DNA from: JBGTGG01 sp041746855
GTDB lineage: Bacteria > Bacteroidota > Bacteroidia > Cytophagales > Cyclobacteriaceae
Direction of reading: 5' to 3'
DNA: 9,983 bases
Assembly: GCA_041746855.1 (NCBI GenBank)
Contig: JBGTGG010000190.1
Coordinates: forward strand, 1-9,983
In this document: positions 1 to 6,583 of the stretch, piece after piece
Layout: each line of letters begins with the position of its first letter
How positions within the stretch are numbered: position 1 is the stretch's first letter
Notes under the pieces: generated by a model
What the model was told of the DNA's origin: nothing
Database searches by the model: none
Seen by the model: only the letters and a program-made list of their open reading frames with translations
Translations under genes and position numbers: made by a program

Positions 1-1171
1 TCACCACCAACAATCCAATGGCCACCATCAGCAAAAATCCATCAAAAGGAAAGACCAACTGTTTCGCGGCAAGCGTATTGAAAAACGGTAATAATAAAAT
101 TGCAGCACCGATACCAATGGCGGTTGATATCAACGTGACCAGCACGGCTTCCCCCATAAATTGTGTGATCAGTTGCGAGCGCATTGCTCCTACTACTTTT
201 CGAATTCCTACTTCTTTTGATCGCTTCAGCGAACGACCCACTGAAAGCGTAATAAAATTGATACAAGCAACACACAAAATCAACACAGCAATGGCTGCGA
301 GAATATAACTGTATTTTGGATCGCTTACGGGAACCTGGCCAGGAGGAAAACTGGTATCCAAATGAATAGAGAGTAAAGGCTGCAGGCCCGGGGAATACTG
401 ACTATCCTTAAATTCATTTGCCCCTAAAACGGTTCGAAACAAATCCGGAAACTTGGCAACAACTTCTTCTGGGTTGGTACCTTCCCGCAATAATACATAC
501 GTCTCCGGTGAAATATTGAACCACGCTTCGTTCAGCACTTGTTCATTGAATAGTTTCGGAAAATTGAGATCTGAAATCATCAGGTCAAACTGAATGCTCG
601 AATTGGTGGGCATATCCTCCACCACCGCACCCACAGTAAATTCCTCGAATACATCATTAAGTTGAATGGAAATTACTTTATTGATGGCATTCCCATCACC
701 AAAATATTTTTGCGCCATCTTCTTGGTGATGACTATTCCGGTTTGGGATTGCATGGTTTGGTCGCTATTTCCCTCCACACTTTTAAAATCAAACACTTTA
801 TAAAAATCCTTACCAGCAACCAATATGCTTTCGGAGAATTCCTCCTCTTGAATTTTTACATTCGCACCCACGGGATTGATCCGAACCTGGTGTTCAATTT
901 CCCCAAGGTTTTCTTTCAAGGTTGGCCCCATTGGAAAAGGCGAAGTTGTATAAAAGAATTGTTGGTCCTTTCCCCAATCTTCTTTTACAAATACCCGATA
1001 AATGCGGTCCGCCTTGTTATGGAAATTTTCAAACGTCCACTCATCCTTCACATACAGCATAATCAATATACAGCAGGCAATCCCGATGGTAAGTCCGAAG
1101 ATATTTATAAACGAATGGATCCTGTTCCTCCACAAGGAACGAAAGGCAATTTTAAGGTAGTTCTTAATCAT
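1..1171 (-). CDS. ABC exporter permease, MacB/FtsX type, partial (C-terminus beyond left edge)
   Basis: This is the inner-membrane permease of an ABC exporter of the MacB/FtsX class, which couples cytoplasmic ATP hydrolysis to movement of a substrate in the periplasm. The frame is open from ATG at 1171 to base 2, giving 390 residues with no stop. Residues 21-41 form a first membrane helix. Residues 42-285 form a large periplasmic MacB_PCD-like domain. A second helix lies at 287-310, followed by the cytoplasmic FtsX signature RSLKRSKEVGIRKVVGA (313-329), and further helices lie at about 341-364 and from 378. Bacteroidota members usually run to about 800 residues with a second FtsX repeat, so roughly half is probably missing past the edge. 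The start is supported by the typical N-terminus MIKNYLKIAFRSLWRN. The ATPase partner is not in view and the substrate cannot be told. Confidence 0.93.
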   Translation of the reverse strand, partial: MIKNYLKIAFRSLWRNRIHSFINIFGLTIGIACCILIMLYVKDEWTFENFHNKADRIYRVFVKEDWGKDQQFFYTTSPFPMGPTLKENLGEIEHQVRINPVGANVKIQEEEFSESILVAGKDFYKVFDFKSVEGNSDQTMQSQTGIVITKKMAQKYFGDGNAINKVISIQLNDVFEEFTVGAVVEDMPTNSSIQFDLMISDLNFPKLFNEQVLNEAWFNISPETYVLLREGTNPEEVVAKFPDLFRTVLGANEFKDSQYSPGLQPLLSIHLDTSFPPGQVPVSDPKYSYILAAIAVLILCVACINFITLSVGRSLKRSKEVGIRKVVGAMRSQLITQFMGEAVLVTLISTAIGIGAAILLLPFFNTLAAKQLVFPFDGFLLMVAIGLLVV

Positions 1172-1211
1172 ACAATAAGATTTGGATAACGCTATATACC
1201 GAAACAGTAAG

Positions 1212-1219
1212 CAAAAATA
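1212..1219 (-). promoter_or_regulatory. Possible -7 box for the ABC permease gene
   Basis: On the minus strand these bases read TATTTTTG, a perfect match to the Bacteroidota -7 consensus TAnnTTTG. They lie about 40 bases upstream of the permease ATG at 1171. No TTTG or TTG is present at the expected -33 distance; that place is occupied by the inverted repeat at 1229-1249. Promoter activity is therefore an inference from half of the consensus plus position. Confidence 0.4.
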
Positions 1220-1228
1220 ATAGTGGTT

Positions 1229-1249
1229 TCGTATCAGCCGATGATACGA
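1229..1249. promoter_or_regulatory. Perfect inverted repeat, candidate operator upstream of the ABC permease
   Basis: The arms TCGTATCA (1229-1236) and TGATACGA (1242-1249) are exact reverse complements separated by 5 bases (GCCGA). The repeat is centred about 24 bases upstream of the candidate -7 box of the permease gene, covering where a -33 element would be. No T-run follows it on either strand, so it does not look like a terminator, and the terminator of the upstream minus-strand gene lies separately at 1318-1346. A dimeric regulator binding site is the most economical reading; no regulator gene is visible in the window. Confidence 0.45.
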
Positions 1250-1315
1250 TGAAGTGAACTGTCAAAAAGTTGTAGCGAAGTTTGGTCTGGAATCAGTAGA
1301 CTACTTACGACAAAT

Positions 1316-1346
1316 AAAAACGCCAATCCCGATGGGATTGGCGTTT
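1316..1346 (-). terminator. Rho-independent terminator of the small basic-tail gene
   Basis: CGCCAATCCC (1321-1330) and GGGATTGGCG (1334-1343) pair perfectly around a GAT loop. Three further A-T pairs (1318-1320 with 1344-1346) extend the stem to 13 bp. Read on the minus strand the hairpin is followed by TTTTTATTTG, and it starts about 27 bases past the stop codon of the gene at 1373-1711. On the plus strand only TTT follows, so it works best for minus-strand transcripts. Confidence 0.85.
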
Positions 1347-1372
1347 ACCAATACGATTAAAACCAACGCAGC

Positions 1373-1711
1373 TTACTTTGCCAGGATTTTCTCAATATCC
1401 GCAATCAACTTAGCGGATACAGCTCTTGAGTTTTTAGATTTTGTTTCAGTGAGAACTGTCAATGCTTTTTCACTGGTGGCATACAGTCCAACCGGGTTGT
1501 GATCATTTCGGTAGCTTCCCAAACACCAACTAATATCCGATTGTAGTTGTGGGGCAACATCCAGCGCACGCAGCTTATCTAAAATTTGCTCACTGAGTTC
1601 GTCAATAGAAACCTCCAGTTTCTTTTTAACGGGAGCAGTTTTTTCGGTCTTCACGGTAGCTGTTTTCTTGATAGGCTTTCGTGATGTGGTCTTTGATGTC
1701 GCTTTTGCCAT
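1373..1711 (-). CDS. Small conserved-type protein with a Lys/Thr-rich N-terminal tail, function unknown
   Basis: I do not recognise a named family for this 112-residue protein. Residues 1-32 form a disordered-looking, strongly basic tail rich in Lys, Thr, Ser and Ala, with motifs such as TSRKPIKK and APVKKK similar to histone H1-like tails. Residues 33-112 look like a small helical domain, with predicted helices around 35-50 (IDELSEQILDKLRALD), 54-65 and 93-111, and aromatic and turn residues SWCLGSYRNDHNP in the middle. There is no signal peptide or membrane helix. It is a single-gene transcription unit, with a good promoter at 1754-1785 and a strong terminator at 1316-1346. A nucleic-acid-binding role is suggested by the tail only and is an inference. 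Confidence 0.8.
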   Translation of the reverse strand: MAKATSKTTSRKPIKKTATVKTEKTAPVKKKLEVSIDELSEQILDKLRALDVAPQLQSDISWCLGSYRNDHNPVGLYATSEKALTVLTETKSKNSRAVSAKLIADIEKILAK

Positions 1712-1753
1712 GATATGTTAAGATTTTTGAGGGTGATGATCGCTATTACCCTA

Positions 1754-1785
1754 CAAAATTAAGCACTTCCAACAGGCAATGTCAA
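1754..1785 (-). promoter_or_regulatory. Promoter of the small basic-tail gene
   Basis: Read on the minus strand, TTGACA (1785-1780) is followed after 18 bases by TAATTTTG (1761-1754). The second element matches the Bacteroidota -7 consensus TAnnTTTG at every fixed position, and TTG sits at the distance expected of the -33 element. The ATG at 1711 lies about 42 bases downstream of the -7 box, leaving a leader of roughly 35 bases. This is the best promoter in the window. Confidence 0.7.
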
Positions 1786-1838
1786 TGATTAACTGCATTA
1801 TAATTCCGCAACCGTGTGAAAGAATACCTGAGCTACGA

Positions 1839-2450
1839 TTACTTTTTAATGTATTTCCAATTCCGAACTTTTCCTTCCGCCATCCATTCAATTGCCTGAA
1901 CCAAACGCTTCTCACGGGTTGCTTCTGTCTTCGCTTCCTCCACCCACTGCACATATTCCTTTCTGTTGGAGTTGCTGAACGTTTTAAAGGTTTCAGCAGC
2001 TTTTTTATTTTGCGCCAACGCTTTCTTCATATCCGATGGTGCTTCAACAGCTTCCAACCCTGGGCTTTTCTTTCGTGGAACTATAGCCCCTGCTTCATTA
2101 AGTTTCATCGCTTCATTCAAATACATAAGTATGGTTTTATCGGGAGGTAAATCTTGAATGGTTTTTACTTTTCCAAAATGCCCCATCGCAGTTTTTCCTA
2201 CTGTGGTAAGCACCTTATCCTCATCTTTCAATATCTCGCCTTTACTGAAACCAAATGTACAATGCTCCTTAAAAGCAGCCATATAACACAGCATTCCCTT
2301 GTATGTAAAGTTTGGGAAGCCCCACTTGATCGATTCTTCAACCTCGGGACAAGCCTTATTAACAAGCTTTCGCAAGTGGATCAAAATAGGTTTAGCAAAA
2401 TCATTTGACTTATTGATATACGCATCGATCGGGTTGACTTTTGTGCTCAT
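1839..2450 (-). CDS. YdeI-like protein: DUF1801 domain plus OmdA C-terminal domain
   Basis: This is a 203-residue cytoplasmic protein of the YdeI/OmdA type. Residues about 15-115 match the DUF1801 fold: a helix ending in HLRKLV, then EVEESIKWGFPNFTYKGMLCYMAAFKEHCTFGF, where the invariant-looking W43-G-F/P and the F66-G-F strand stand out. Residues about 138-200 match the OmdA (bacteriocin-protection, YdeI/OmpD-associated) segment: APSDMKKAL, then FKTFSNSNRKEYVQWVEEAK and the ATREKR motif (177-182). The biochemical role of this family is not established; some members have been linked to stress or peptide resistance. It is divergent from the H1-like gene. I see no clear hairpin terminator in the 127 bases between its stop and the next minus-strand gene. 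Confidence 0.85.
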   Translation of the reverse strand: MSTKVNPIDAYINKSNDFAKPILIHLRKLVNKACPEVEESIKWGFPNFTYKGMLCYMAAFKEHCTFGFSKGEILKDEDKVLTTVGKTAMGHFGKVKTIQDLPPDKTILMYLNEAMKLNEAGAIVPRKKSPGLEAVEAPSDMKKALAQNKKAAETFKTFSNSNRKEYVQWVEEAKTEATREKRLVQAIEWMAEGKVRNWKYIKK

Positions 2451-2500
2451 TTTTGGTTCGGATTTTTTGTGAAAGCGGTTGTCTTTTTACTCCAATAACC

Positions 2501-2585
2501 TTCAACTTTTTCGCGTCTAAATTACGCGTTAAAAAATTCCCAAAAGAAATTATCGAAAGTTGAAAAAATATTCTTTAACTTTTCG
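2501..2585. repeat. Three copies of a TTYAACTTT-CG motif in a divergent intergenic region
   Basis: The 156 bases between the divergent YdeI-like and H1-like genes contain TTCAACTTTTTCG (2501-2513, plus), its near match TTCAACTTTCG on the minus strand (2554-2564) and TTTAACTTTTCG (2574-2585, plus). The second and third form an imperfect inverted repeat. A separate small inverted repeat, CGCGT (2512-2516) with ACGCG (2524-2528), overlaps the first copy. The copies could be operator sites for either gene, but the DNA is so A/T-rich that chance is a real alternative. No convincing -33/-7 pair was found here for either gene. Confidence 0.3.
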
Positions 2586-2606
2586 GAAATTTTAACACTT
2601 TAAGCT

Positions 2607-2918
2607 ATGGCAAAAAAAGCGAAAAAGGCAGCCCCGAAGAAATCGAAGGCTCCTAAGAAAGCAGCAAAAAAAGTTGCTAAGAAAAAAGCAGCGAAAAAAG
2701 CTGCCCCTAAAAAAGCAGCAAAGAAGAAAGCTGCAAAGAAAGCCGCTCCTAAAAAAGCAGCGAAGAAAAAGGCAGCGAAGAAATCCGCTCCTAAAAAAGC
2801 TGCTCCTAAAAAAGCAACGAAGAAGAAAGCTTCAAAAAAGAAAGCAGCTAAGCCTGCAGCAGCACCCGCTCCTGCACCAGCAGCTCCTTCCTTGTTTGGA
2901 GAAGGCTCTGGTAACTAG
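2607..2918 (+). CDS. Histone H1-like Lys/Ala-rich DNA-binding protein
   Basis: This 103-residue protein is about 40% lysine, with nearly all the rest alanine, proline and serine; the only acidic residue is Glu99. Repeats of the type AAPKKAAKKKAAKK occur back to back at residues 32-45 and 46-59 and decay into SAPKKAAPKKATKKKASKKK. A proline/alanine linker follows (83-94), and the protein ends in a distinct tail, SLFGEGSGN. This composition is that of the eukaryotic H1 C-terminal tail and of bacterial H1-like proteins such as chlamydial Hc1/Hc2 and Pseudomonas AlgP, which bind and compact DNA without sequence specificity. A nucleoid role is inferred from composition alone. The ATG at 2607 gives MAKKAKKAAPKK, a typical start. 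Low-complexity DNA makes the copy number liable to change. A bidirectional terminator follows 19 bases after the stop. Confidence 0.85.
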   Translation: MAKKAKKAAPKKSKAPKKAAKKVAKKKAAKKAAPKKAAKKKAAKKAAPKKAAKKKAAKKSAPKKAAPKKATKKKASKKKAAKPAAAPAPAPAAPSLFGEGSGN

Positions 2919-2936
2919 TCCAGACTTAACAAAATC

Positions 2937-2970
2937 AAAGGCGGTGAATCTTCATCGCCTTTTTTTATTT
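2937..2970. terminator. Bidirectional terminator shared by the H1-like and acyltransferase genes
   Basis: The left arm AAAGGCGGTGA (2937-2947) pairs with TCATCGCCTTT (2952-2962) with one G-U wobble, around a four-base loop. On the plus strand a run of eight T (2960-2967) overlaps the end of the stem, a strong intrinsic terminator for the H1-like gene. On the minus strand the same hairpin is followed by TTTGATTTTG and lies just past the stop of the acyltransferase gene at 2975, so it probably ends both convergent transcripts. Confidence 0.85.
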
Positions 2971-2974
2971 CCAA

Positions 2975-3526
2975 CTAAAAATGGCGCATATCGTTCTCGG
3001 GGTTCTTCCCAACGATTGGTCGATAGAAGGCATGAATTTTTTCAAAGTCAACTTCGATGTCCCCGGTTAACACCAGCGGTTCAGAAAAAACTGCCACCTT
3101 TCTTTCATAGTCAATACCCGCCATAATCACAGGTACATCTGCTTTCAATGCAATGTAGTAGAAACCAGTTCGCAATTTATCAACGCGCTTCCGGGTTCCT
3201 TCCGGTGAAAGCGCTATCCCAAATTCTTCCTTCGCGTTAAATACCGAAACCACCGAATCCACCAGGTTGGACTTGTTAAAACGATCAACGGGATACCCAC
3301 CCAACCAGCGGAACAAAAAGCCAAACGGACCTTTAAATAATTCTTCCTTTCCGAGGAACTTCACATTGATCTGCTCAGCCGAGCGAAACAAAACCCCGAT
3401 AATAAAATCCCATGCACTTGTGTGTGGTCCCACAATCGTAACATGCTTTTTGACATCCGAAGGAAACGGGTTGGCAACCCGCCATCCTGTAAGTGAAAGT
3501 ATTAACTTTGCTATCGCTCTAAACAT
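2975..3526 (-). CDS. 1-acylglycerol-3-phosphate acyltransferase-like protein (PlsC family)
   Basis: This is a 183-residue member of the PlsC/LPLAT acyltransferase superfamily, which transfers a fatty acyl group from acyl-CoA or acyl-ACP to a lysophospholipid or similar acceptor at the membrane. The catalytic HX4D box is HTSAWD (His35-Asp40). The second block is GGYPVDR (76-82), which includes the conserved Arg of block II. Block III is SPEGTR (107-112), which binds the acceptor phosphate. The block IV proline is likely in VPVIMAG (131-137). The N-terminus MFRAIAKLILSLTGWRV is amphipathic or hydrophobic and suits membrane attachment. The protein is shorter than E. coli PlsC (about 245 residues) and lacks a long N-terminal membrane helix; short forms like this are common in Bacteroidota and their acceptor is often unknown. 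It stands alone, convergent with the H1-like gene and divergent from the channel-like gene. Confidence 0.87.
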   Translation of the reverse strand: MFRAIAKLILSLTGWRVANPFPSDVKKHVTIVGPHTSAWDFIIGVLFRSAEQINVKFLGKEELFKGPFGFLFRWLGGYPVDRFNKSNLVDSVVSVFNAKEEFGIALSPEGTRKRVDKLRTGFYYIALKADVPVIMAGIDYERKVAVFSEPLVLTGDIEVDFEKIHAFYRPIVGKNPENDMRHF

Positions 3527-3616
3527 GCACCCCTCAGCTTTGTTATTCCAAATAAACGAACAGACTTCTTAAAGCTATTAAAGAATGCGCTATTTTGATG
3601 CCTTAACGGATATTCT

Positions 3617-4360
3617 ATGAAGAAACTTTCGCTTTTTACACCCAGTGAACTTCAGCAGGAAAAAGAAAAAGATTACCGCAATGTCACCGCTGTTCAAACC
3701 ATTATTGTAACCATGGGCCTCACATTAACAGAGGTAATTGCCGATGAGCAAACCTTTGCAGCCAAAATGGTATTGACACTCTTTAGTGCTTTTGGGGCAC
3801 TCTATGCTTTTTTATTGTGGGATATGCTCCGCAACTTAACACACAATCAGGTTCTAAAAAATACAATCCTGATTGTACTTACCATCATCTCTGTTTTTGG
3901 TATTTTAACCGAGTTTCCTTTCTATCAGGTTATCGATTTCCCAAACCGTCAATTGAATTTACTGATTATCCATGGTTTACTTTTCCCAATCGAGGTTATT
4001 ATCATTGGGTATGCATTGAATGATTTGTTTTCGGGTGGCAGACTTACACCCGATAAGTTATGGGGTGCCGCTTGTGTATTCTTAATGACCGGGATTTCCT
4101 TTGGAAGTCTTTATGACTTAATTTGCATCGTCAAACCCGGAAGCTTTGGGATCGATGTGAGGCCCGGTATACCAAACTACGCTGAAAGTGTTCGGTTTAG
4201 TTTCAGTATATTAGGAGGAGTTGAGCCCGGACTACCAAACACATCCGTCCTTATTCGGAACATCAGTGTTATAGAAGGTGTATGGGGCACGCTGTTCGCC
4301 ATGTTGGTGATCGGTAAATTATTAGGTCTGCCCCGAACTGAAGAAAACAAACAAGCATAA
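3617..4360 (+). CDS. Polytopic membrane protein with a potassium-channel-like C-terminal pore region
   Basis: This 247-residue protein has an N-terminal polar segment (1-21) and about six hydrophobic stretches, near residues 24-41, 50-72, 82-104, 114-136, 147-171 and 217-237. I do not recognise a named family for the whole protein. Residues 187-238 resemble the pore loop plus last helix of two-TM ion channel domains (Ion_trans_2): a FSFSILGG stretch where YFSFVTLTTLGYGD is typical, then a Pro/Asn turn, an Arg (214) and VIEGVWGTLFAMLVIGKLLGL (218-238), very like the family's VLEA-GQLYLAVLIARLVGL. The filter TxGYGD is not conserved: it reads ILGGVE (198-203), so potassium selectivity is not expected. 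The next gene, SPFH, begins 26 bases downstream in the same direction, which suggests an operon. A channel role is an inference from pattern only. Confidence 0.75.
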   Translation: MKKLSLFTPSELQQEKEKDYRNVTAVQTIIVTMGLTLTEVIADEQTFAAKMVLTLFSAFGALYAFLLWDMLRNLTHNQVLKNTILIVLTIISVFGILTEFPFYQVIDFPNRQLNLLIIHGLLFPIEVIIIGYALNDLFSGGRLTPDKLWGAACVFLMTGISFGSLYDLICIVKPGSFGIDVRPGIPNYAESVRFSFSILGGVEPGLPNTSVLIRNISVIEGVWGTLFAMLVIGKLLGLPRTEENKQA

Positions 4361-4386
4361 ACTAACCAATAAACAATAAACCAATT

Positions 4387-5205
4387 ATGAACAACAAAAA
4401 ACTACTTCCATTTATTATCATCGGGGTCATCTCCCTCTTTGTGATTATGGGGATTTCTTCCAGCCTTTTTTACACGATTGGCGCAACCGAACGTGCTGTC
4501 GCCTTTTATAAGTTTGGAATAGGCCTTGACAAAGACAATATTATCGGACAAGGGTTTCATATGAAAGCACCCTGGAATGAAATCTATGTGTACAGTGTAA
4601 ATGAAAAAACATCTGAAGAAAAGATGGAAGTACTCGATAAAAATGGATTGTCAATCCATGTTGAAATTACTGTCAGATATAATCCTATGCCTGACAAAAT
4701 CGGATATATACACGAAAAATTCACGCAAGATTATGTTGCCGTTTTAGTAATCCCTGAAGTACGCTCAACAGTGCGTCAGGTAATGGGCCGTTTCACTGCG
4801 GAAGAAATCTACTCCACAAAAAGAGCGGAAGTTGAGTTGGCAATTAGGACTGAAACTGAGAAAATCCTTCAATTGAATTTTGTGAATGCACCTGCTGTCC
4901 TTATTCGCTCGATCGAACTTCCTGCACAAATAAAAGGCGCCATAGAAAACAAACTGCAACAAGAACAAGAGGCCCTTGCGTACCAATTCCGATTGGACAA
5001 AGAAAAAAGTGAAGCAGAACGGAAGCGGATTGCCGCAGAAGGTGAATCGGCTGCCAACAAAATTATAAACAATAGTTTGACCAACGAACTATTGAAAATG
5101 AGGGGCATTGAAGCTACGCTGGAACTGTCAAAATCACCCAATTCAAAGGTAATCGTAATTGGCTCTGGGAAGGATGGAATGCCCCTGATTCTAGGTAATA
5201 ACTAA
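4387..5205 (+). CDS. SPFH/prohibitin-like membrane scaffold protein
   Basis: This 272-residue protein has one N-terminal membrane helix (residues about 7-29), followed by an SPFH (band 7/prohibitin) domain at about 30-180 and a Glu/Ala/Lys-rich coiled coil at about 183-225, then a short C-terminal segment. Prohibitin-like features include ERAVAFYKFG (35-44), GQGFHMKAPWNEIYVYSV (54-71), the strand VEITVRYNP (92-100), and EVRSTVRQVMGRFTAEEIYSTKR (124-146), which resembles the prohibitin core. The coiled coil EAERKRIAAEGESAANKI matches the prohibitin/HflK-HflC C-terminal helix. Such proteins form rings or microdomains in the membrane and hold or regulate proteases and transporters. No NfeD or HflK/HflC partner gene is adjacent; instead the upstream gene encodes the channel-like protein, with 26 AT-rich bases between (two CAATAAA copies). 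The specific client is unknown. Confidence 0.9.
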   Translation: MNNKKLLPFIIIGVISLFVIMGISSSLFYTIGATERAVAFYKFGIGLDKDNIIGQGFHMKAPWNEIYVYSVNEKTSEEKMEVLDKNGLSIHVEITVRYNPMPDKIGYIHEKFTQDYVAVLVIPEVRSTVRQVMGRFTAEEIYSTKRAEVELAIRTETEKILQLNFVNAPAVLIRSIELPAQIKGAIENKLQQEQEALAYQFRLDKEKSEAERKRIAAEGESAANKIINNSLTNELLKMRGIEATLELSKSPNSKVIVIGSGKDGMPLILGNN

Positions 5206-5295
5206 AAGCTGAAAAATTACGGAAAATTGTAGGTTTGATTTTTTTCTCCAATGCCTAGCCCGTATATTTAAAACCTTTGTAAAATAACGTGAACT

Positions 5296-6582
5296 ATGTC
5301 GAAAACCGCTGAAGTAATTATTGACGGGAAGTCCTACACCTTCCCGATTGTTGAAGGAACTGAGAAGGAATTAGCTATCGATATCAGTAGCCTTCGAGAT
5401 CAAACCGGTGTCATTACCATTGACCCCGGATATAAAAATACCGGATCCACCATGAGTGCTATTACCTATCTGGATGGTGACAATGGTGTTTTACATTATA
5501 GAGGCTATTCCATTGAAGAACTTGCAGAAAAATCAACCTTTCTGGAAGTATCCTATTTGTTGATCTTTGGACACCTTCCAACACAAGACGAACTCAACGG
5601 TTTTACGCATGATATACGAACACATACGTTAGTACATGAAGATATAAAGAAGATACTGGATGGTTTCCCATCAACATCACACCCGATGGGCGTGCTCTCT
5701 TCTTTGTTTTGTGCGCAAACGGCATTCTATCCGGAGTCATTGGATCCCAACCGTTCTAAACAAAAAGTCTACTTAAGCATCATCAGGGCAATTGCGAAGA
5801 TGCCAACATTTGCAGCATGGTCGTATAAAAATGCGCTTGGGCACCCGGTCAATTATCCGGACAATTCCCTGGACTATTGCTCACGGTTTTTAAAAATGAT
5901 GTTTGCCTTACCGGCTGAACAATATGAAGCCGACCCGGTAGTAGCAGATGCACTCGACAAACTTTTGATCCTGCATGCCGACCACGAACAAAACTGTTCC
6001 ACTTCCACAGTTCGGATTGTCGGTTCTTCCAAAGCCAGCATTTATTCTTCTATATCAGCAGGTATTAATGCTTTGTGGGGGCCGCTTCATGGTGGTGCCA
6101 ACCAGGAAGTAATCCTGATGCTGGAAGCCATTAAAAAAGATGGTGGCGATACAGAGAAATGGATCAATAAAGCAAAAGATAAAAATGATCCGTTCCGTTT
6201 GATGGGATTTGGACATCGCGTCTATAAAAATTTCGATCCCCGCGCGCGTATTATCAAGAAAGCTGCGGATGATGTGCTCACGAAGTTGGGTGTAAATGAT
6301 GAGGTATTGGATATCGCCATGAAACTGGAAGAAGTTGCATTGAAAGACCCGTACTTCGTTGAAAGGAAATTGTACCCAAATGTGGATTTTTACTCCGGCA
6401 TCATTTATCGTGCGCTCGGCATTCCTGTAGATATGTTTACCGTAATGTTTGCAATTGGTCGCTTACCCGGTTGGATCGCACAATGGAAAGAAATGGGTGA
6501 GAACAAAGAGCCTATCGGAAGGCCACGCCAAATTTATACAGGTGAAGTGTCGCGTCCATTTGTTGATATTAGCAAGCGATAA
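5296..6582 (+). CDS. gltA: Citrate synthase, type II
   Basis: Citrate synthase condenses acetyl-CoA with oxaloacetate to give citrate, the entry step of the TCA cycle, in the cytoplasm. At 428 residues it has the size of hexameric Gram-negative type II enzymes. It keeps their extra N-terminal beta region (residues about 4-50, including GVITIDPGYKNTGS) before the usual YLDGDNGVLHYRGYSIEELA. The active-site residues are all present: His265 in GPLHGGANQ, His307 in GFGHRVYKNFDPR and Asp364 in PNVDFYSG, with His230 in LHADHEQN and Arg316, Arg389 and Arg409 at the substrate positions. The ATG at 5296 gives the expected N-terminus. ACBP starts one base after the stop, so gltA is the first gene of a tight three-gene unit. 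The 90-base leader has no clear promoter that meets consensus spacing. Confidence 0.97.
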   Translation: MSKTAEVIIDGKSYTFPIVEGTEKELAIDISSLRDQTGVITIDPGYKNTGSTMSAITYLDGDNGVLHYRGYSIEELAEKSTFLEVSYLLIFGHLPTQDELNGFTHDIRTHTLVHEDIKKILDGFPSTSHPMGVLSSLFCAQTAFYPESLDPNRSKQKVYLSIIRAIAKMPTFAAWSYKNALGHPVNYPDNSLDYCSRFLKMMFALPAEQYEADPVVADALDKLLILHADHEQNCSTSTVRIVGSSKASIYSSISAGINALWGPLHGGANQEVILMLEAIKKDGGDTEKWINKAKDKNDPFRLMGFGHRVYKNFDPRARIIKKAADDVLTKLGVNDEVLDIAMKLEEVALKDPYFVERKLYPNVDFYSGIIYRALGIPVDMFTVMFAIGRLPGWIAQWKEMGENKEPIGRPRQIYTGEVSRPFVDISKR

Positions 6583-6583
6583 A

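Noticed and set aside
662..1189. 175-codon open frame on the plus strand
   Set aside because: It lies antisense to the ABC permease, whose minus-strand reading has clear MacB/FtsX motifs; the plus product has no recognisable pattern.
1751..1954. 67-codon minus-strand frame between the basic-tail and YdeI-like genes
   Set aside because: Most of it overlaps the 3' end of the YdeI-like gene in another frame, and the rest covers the promoter of the basic-tail gene.
2639..2850. Repeat array that could be taken for a CRISPR or tandem repeat locus
   Set aside because: The periodicity comes from the Lys/Ala/Pro coding repeats; there are no unique spacers or conserved palindromic repeats.
2674..3126. 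150-codon plus-strand frame rich in Lys, Arg and Leu
   Set aside because: It is a shifted reading of the H1-like repeat DNA that then runs across the terminator and into the opposing acyltransferase gene.
5234..5270. Possible gltA promoter: TTTG at 5234-5237 and TATATTTA at 5263-5270
   Set aside because: The spacer is 25 bases, longer than the roughly 19-21 usual in Bacteroidota, and the last base of the -7 box is A rather than G, so I do not list it as a feature.
6449..6583. A 45-residue upstream extension of the ACBP gene
   Set aside because: These codons lie inside gltA in another frame; the ACBP fold starts exactly at the ATG at 6584.
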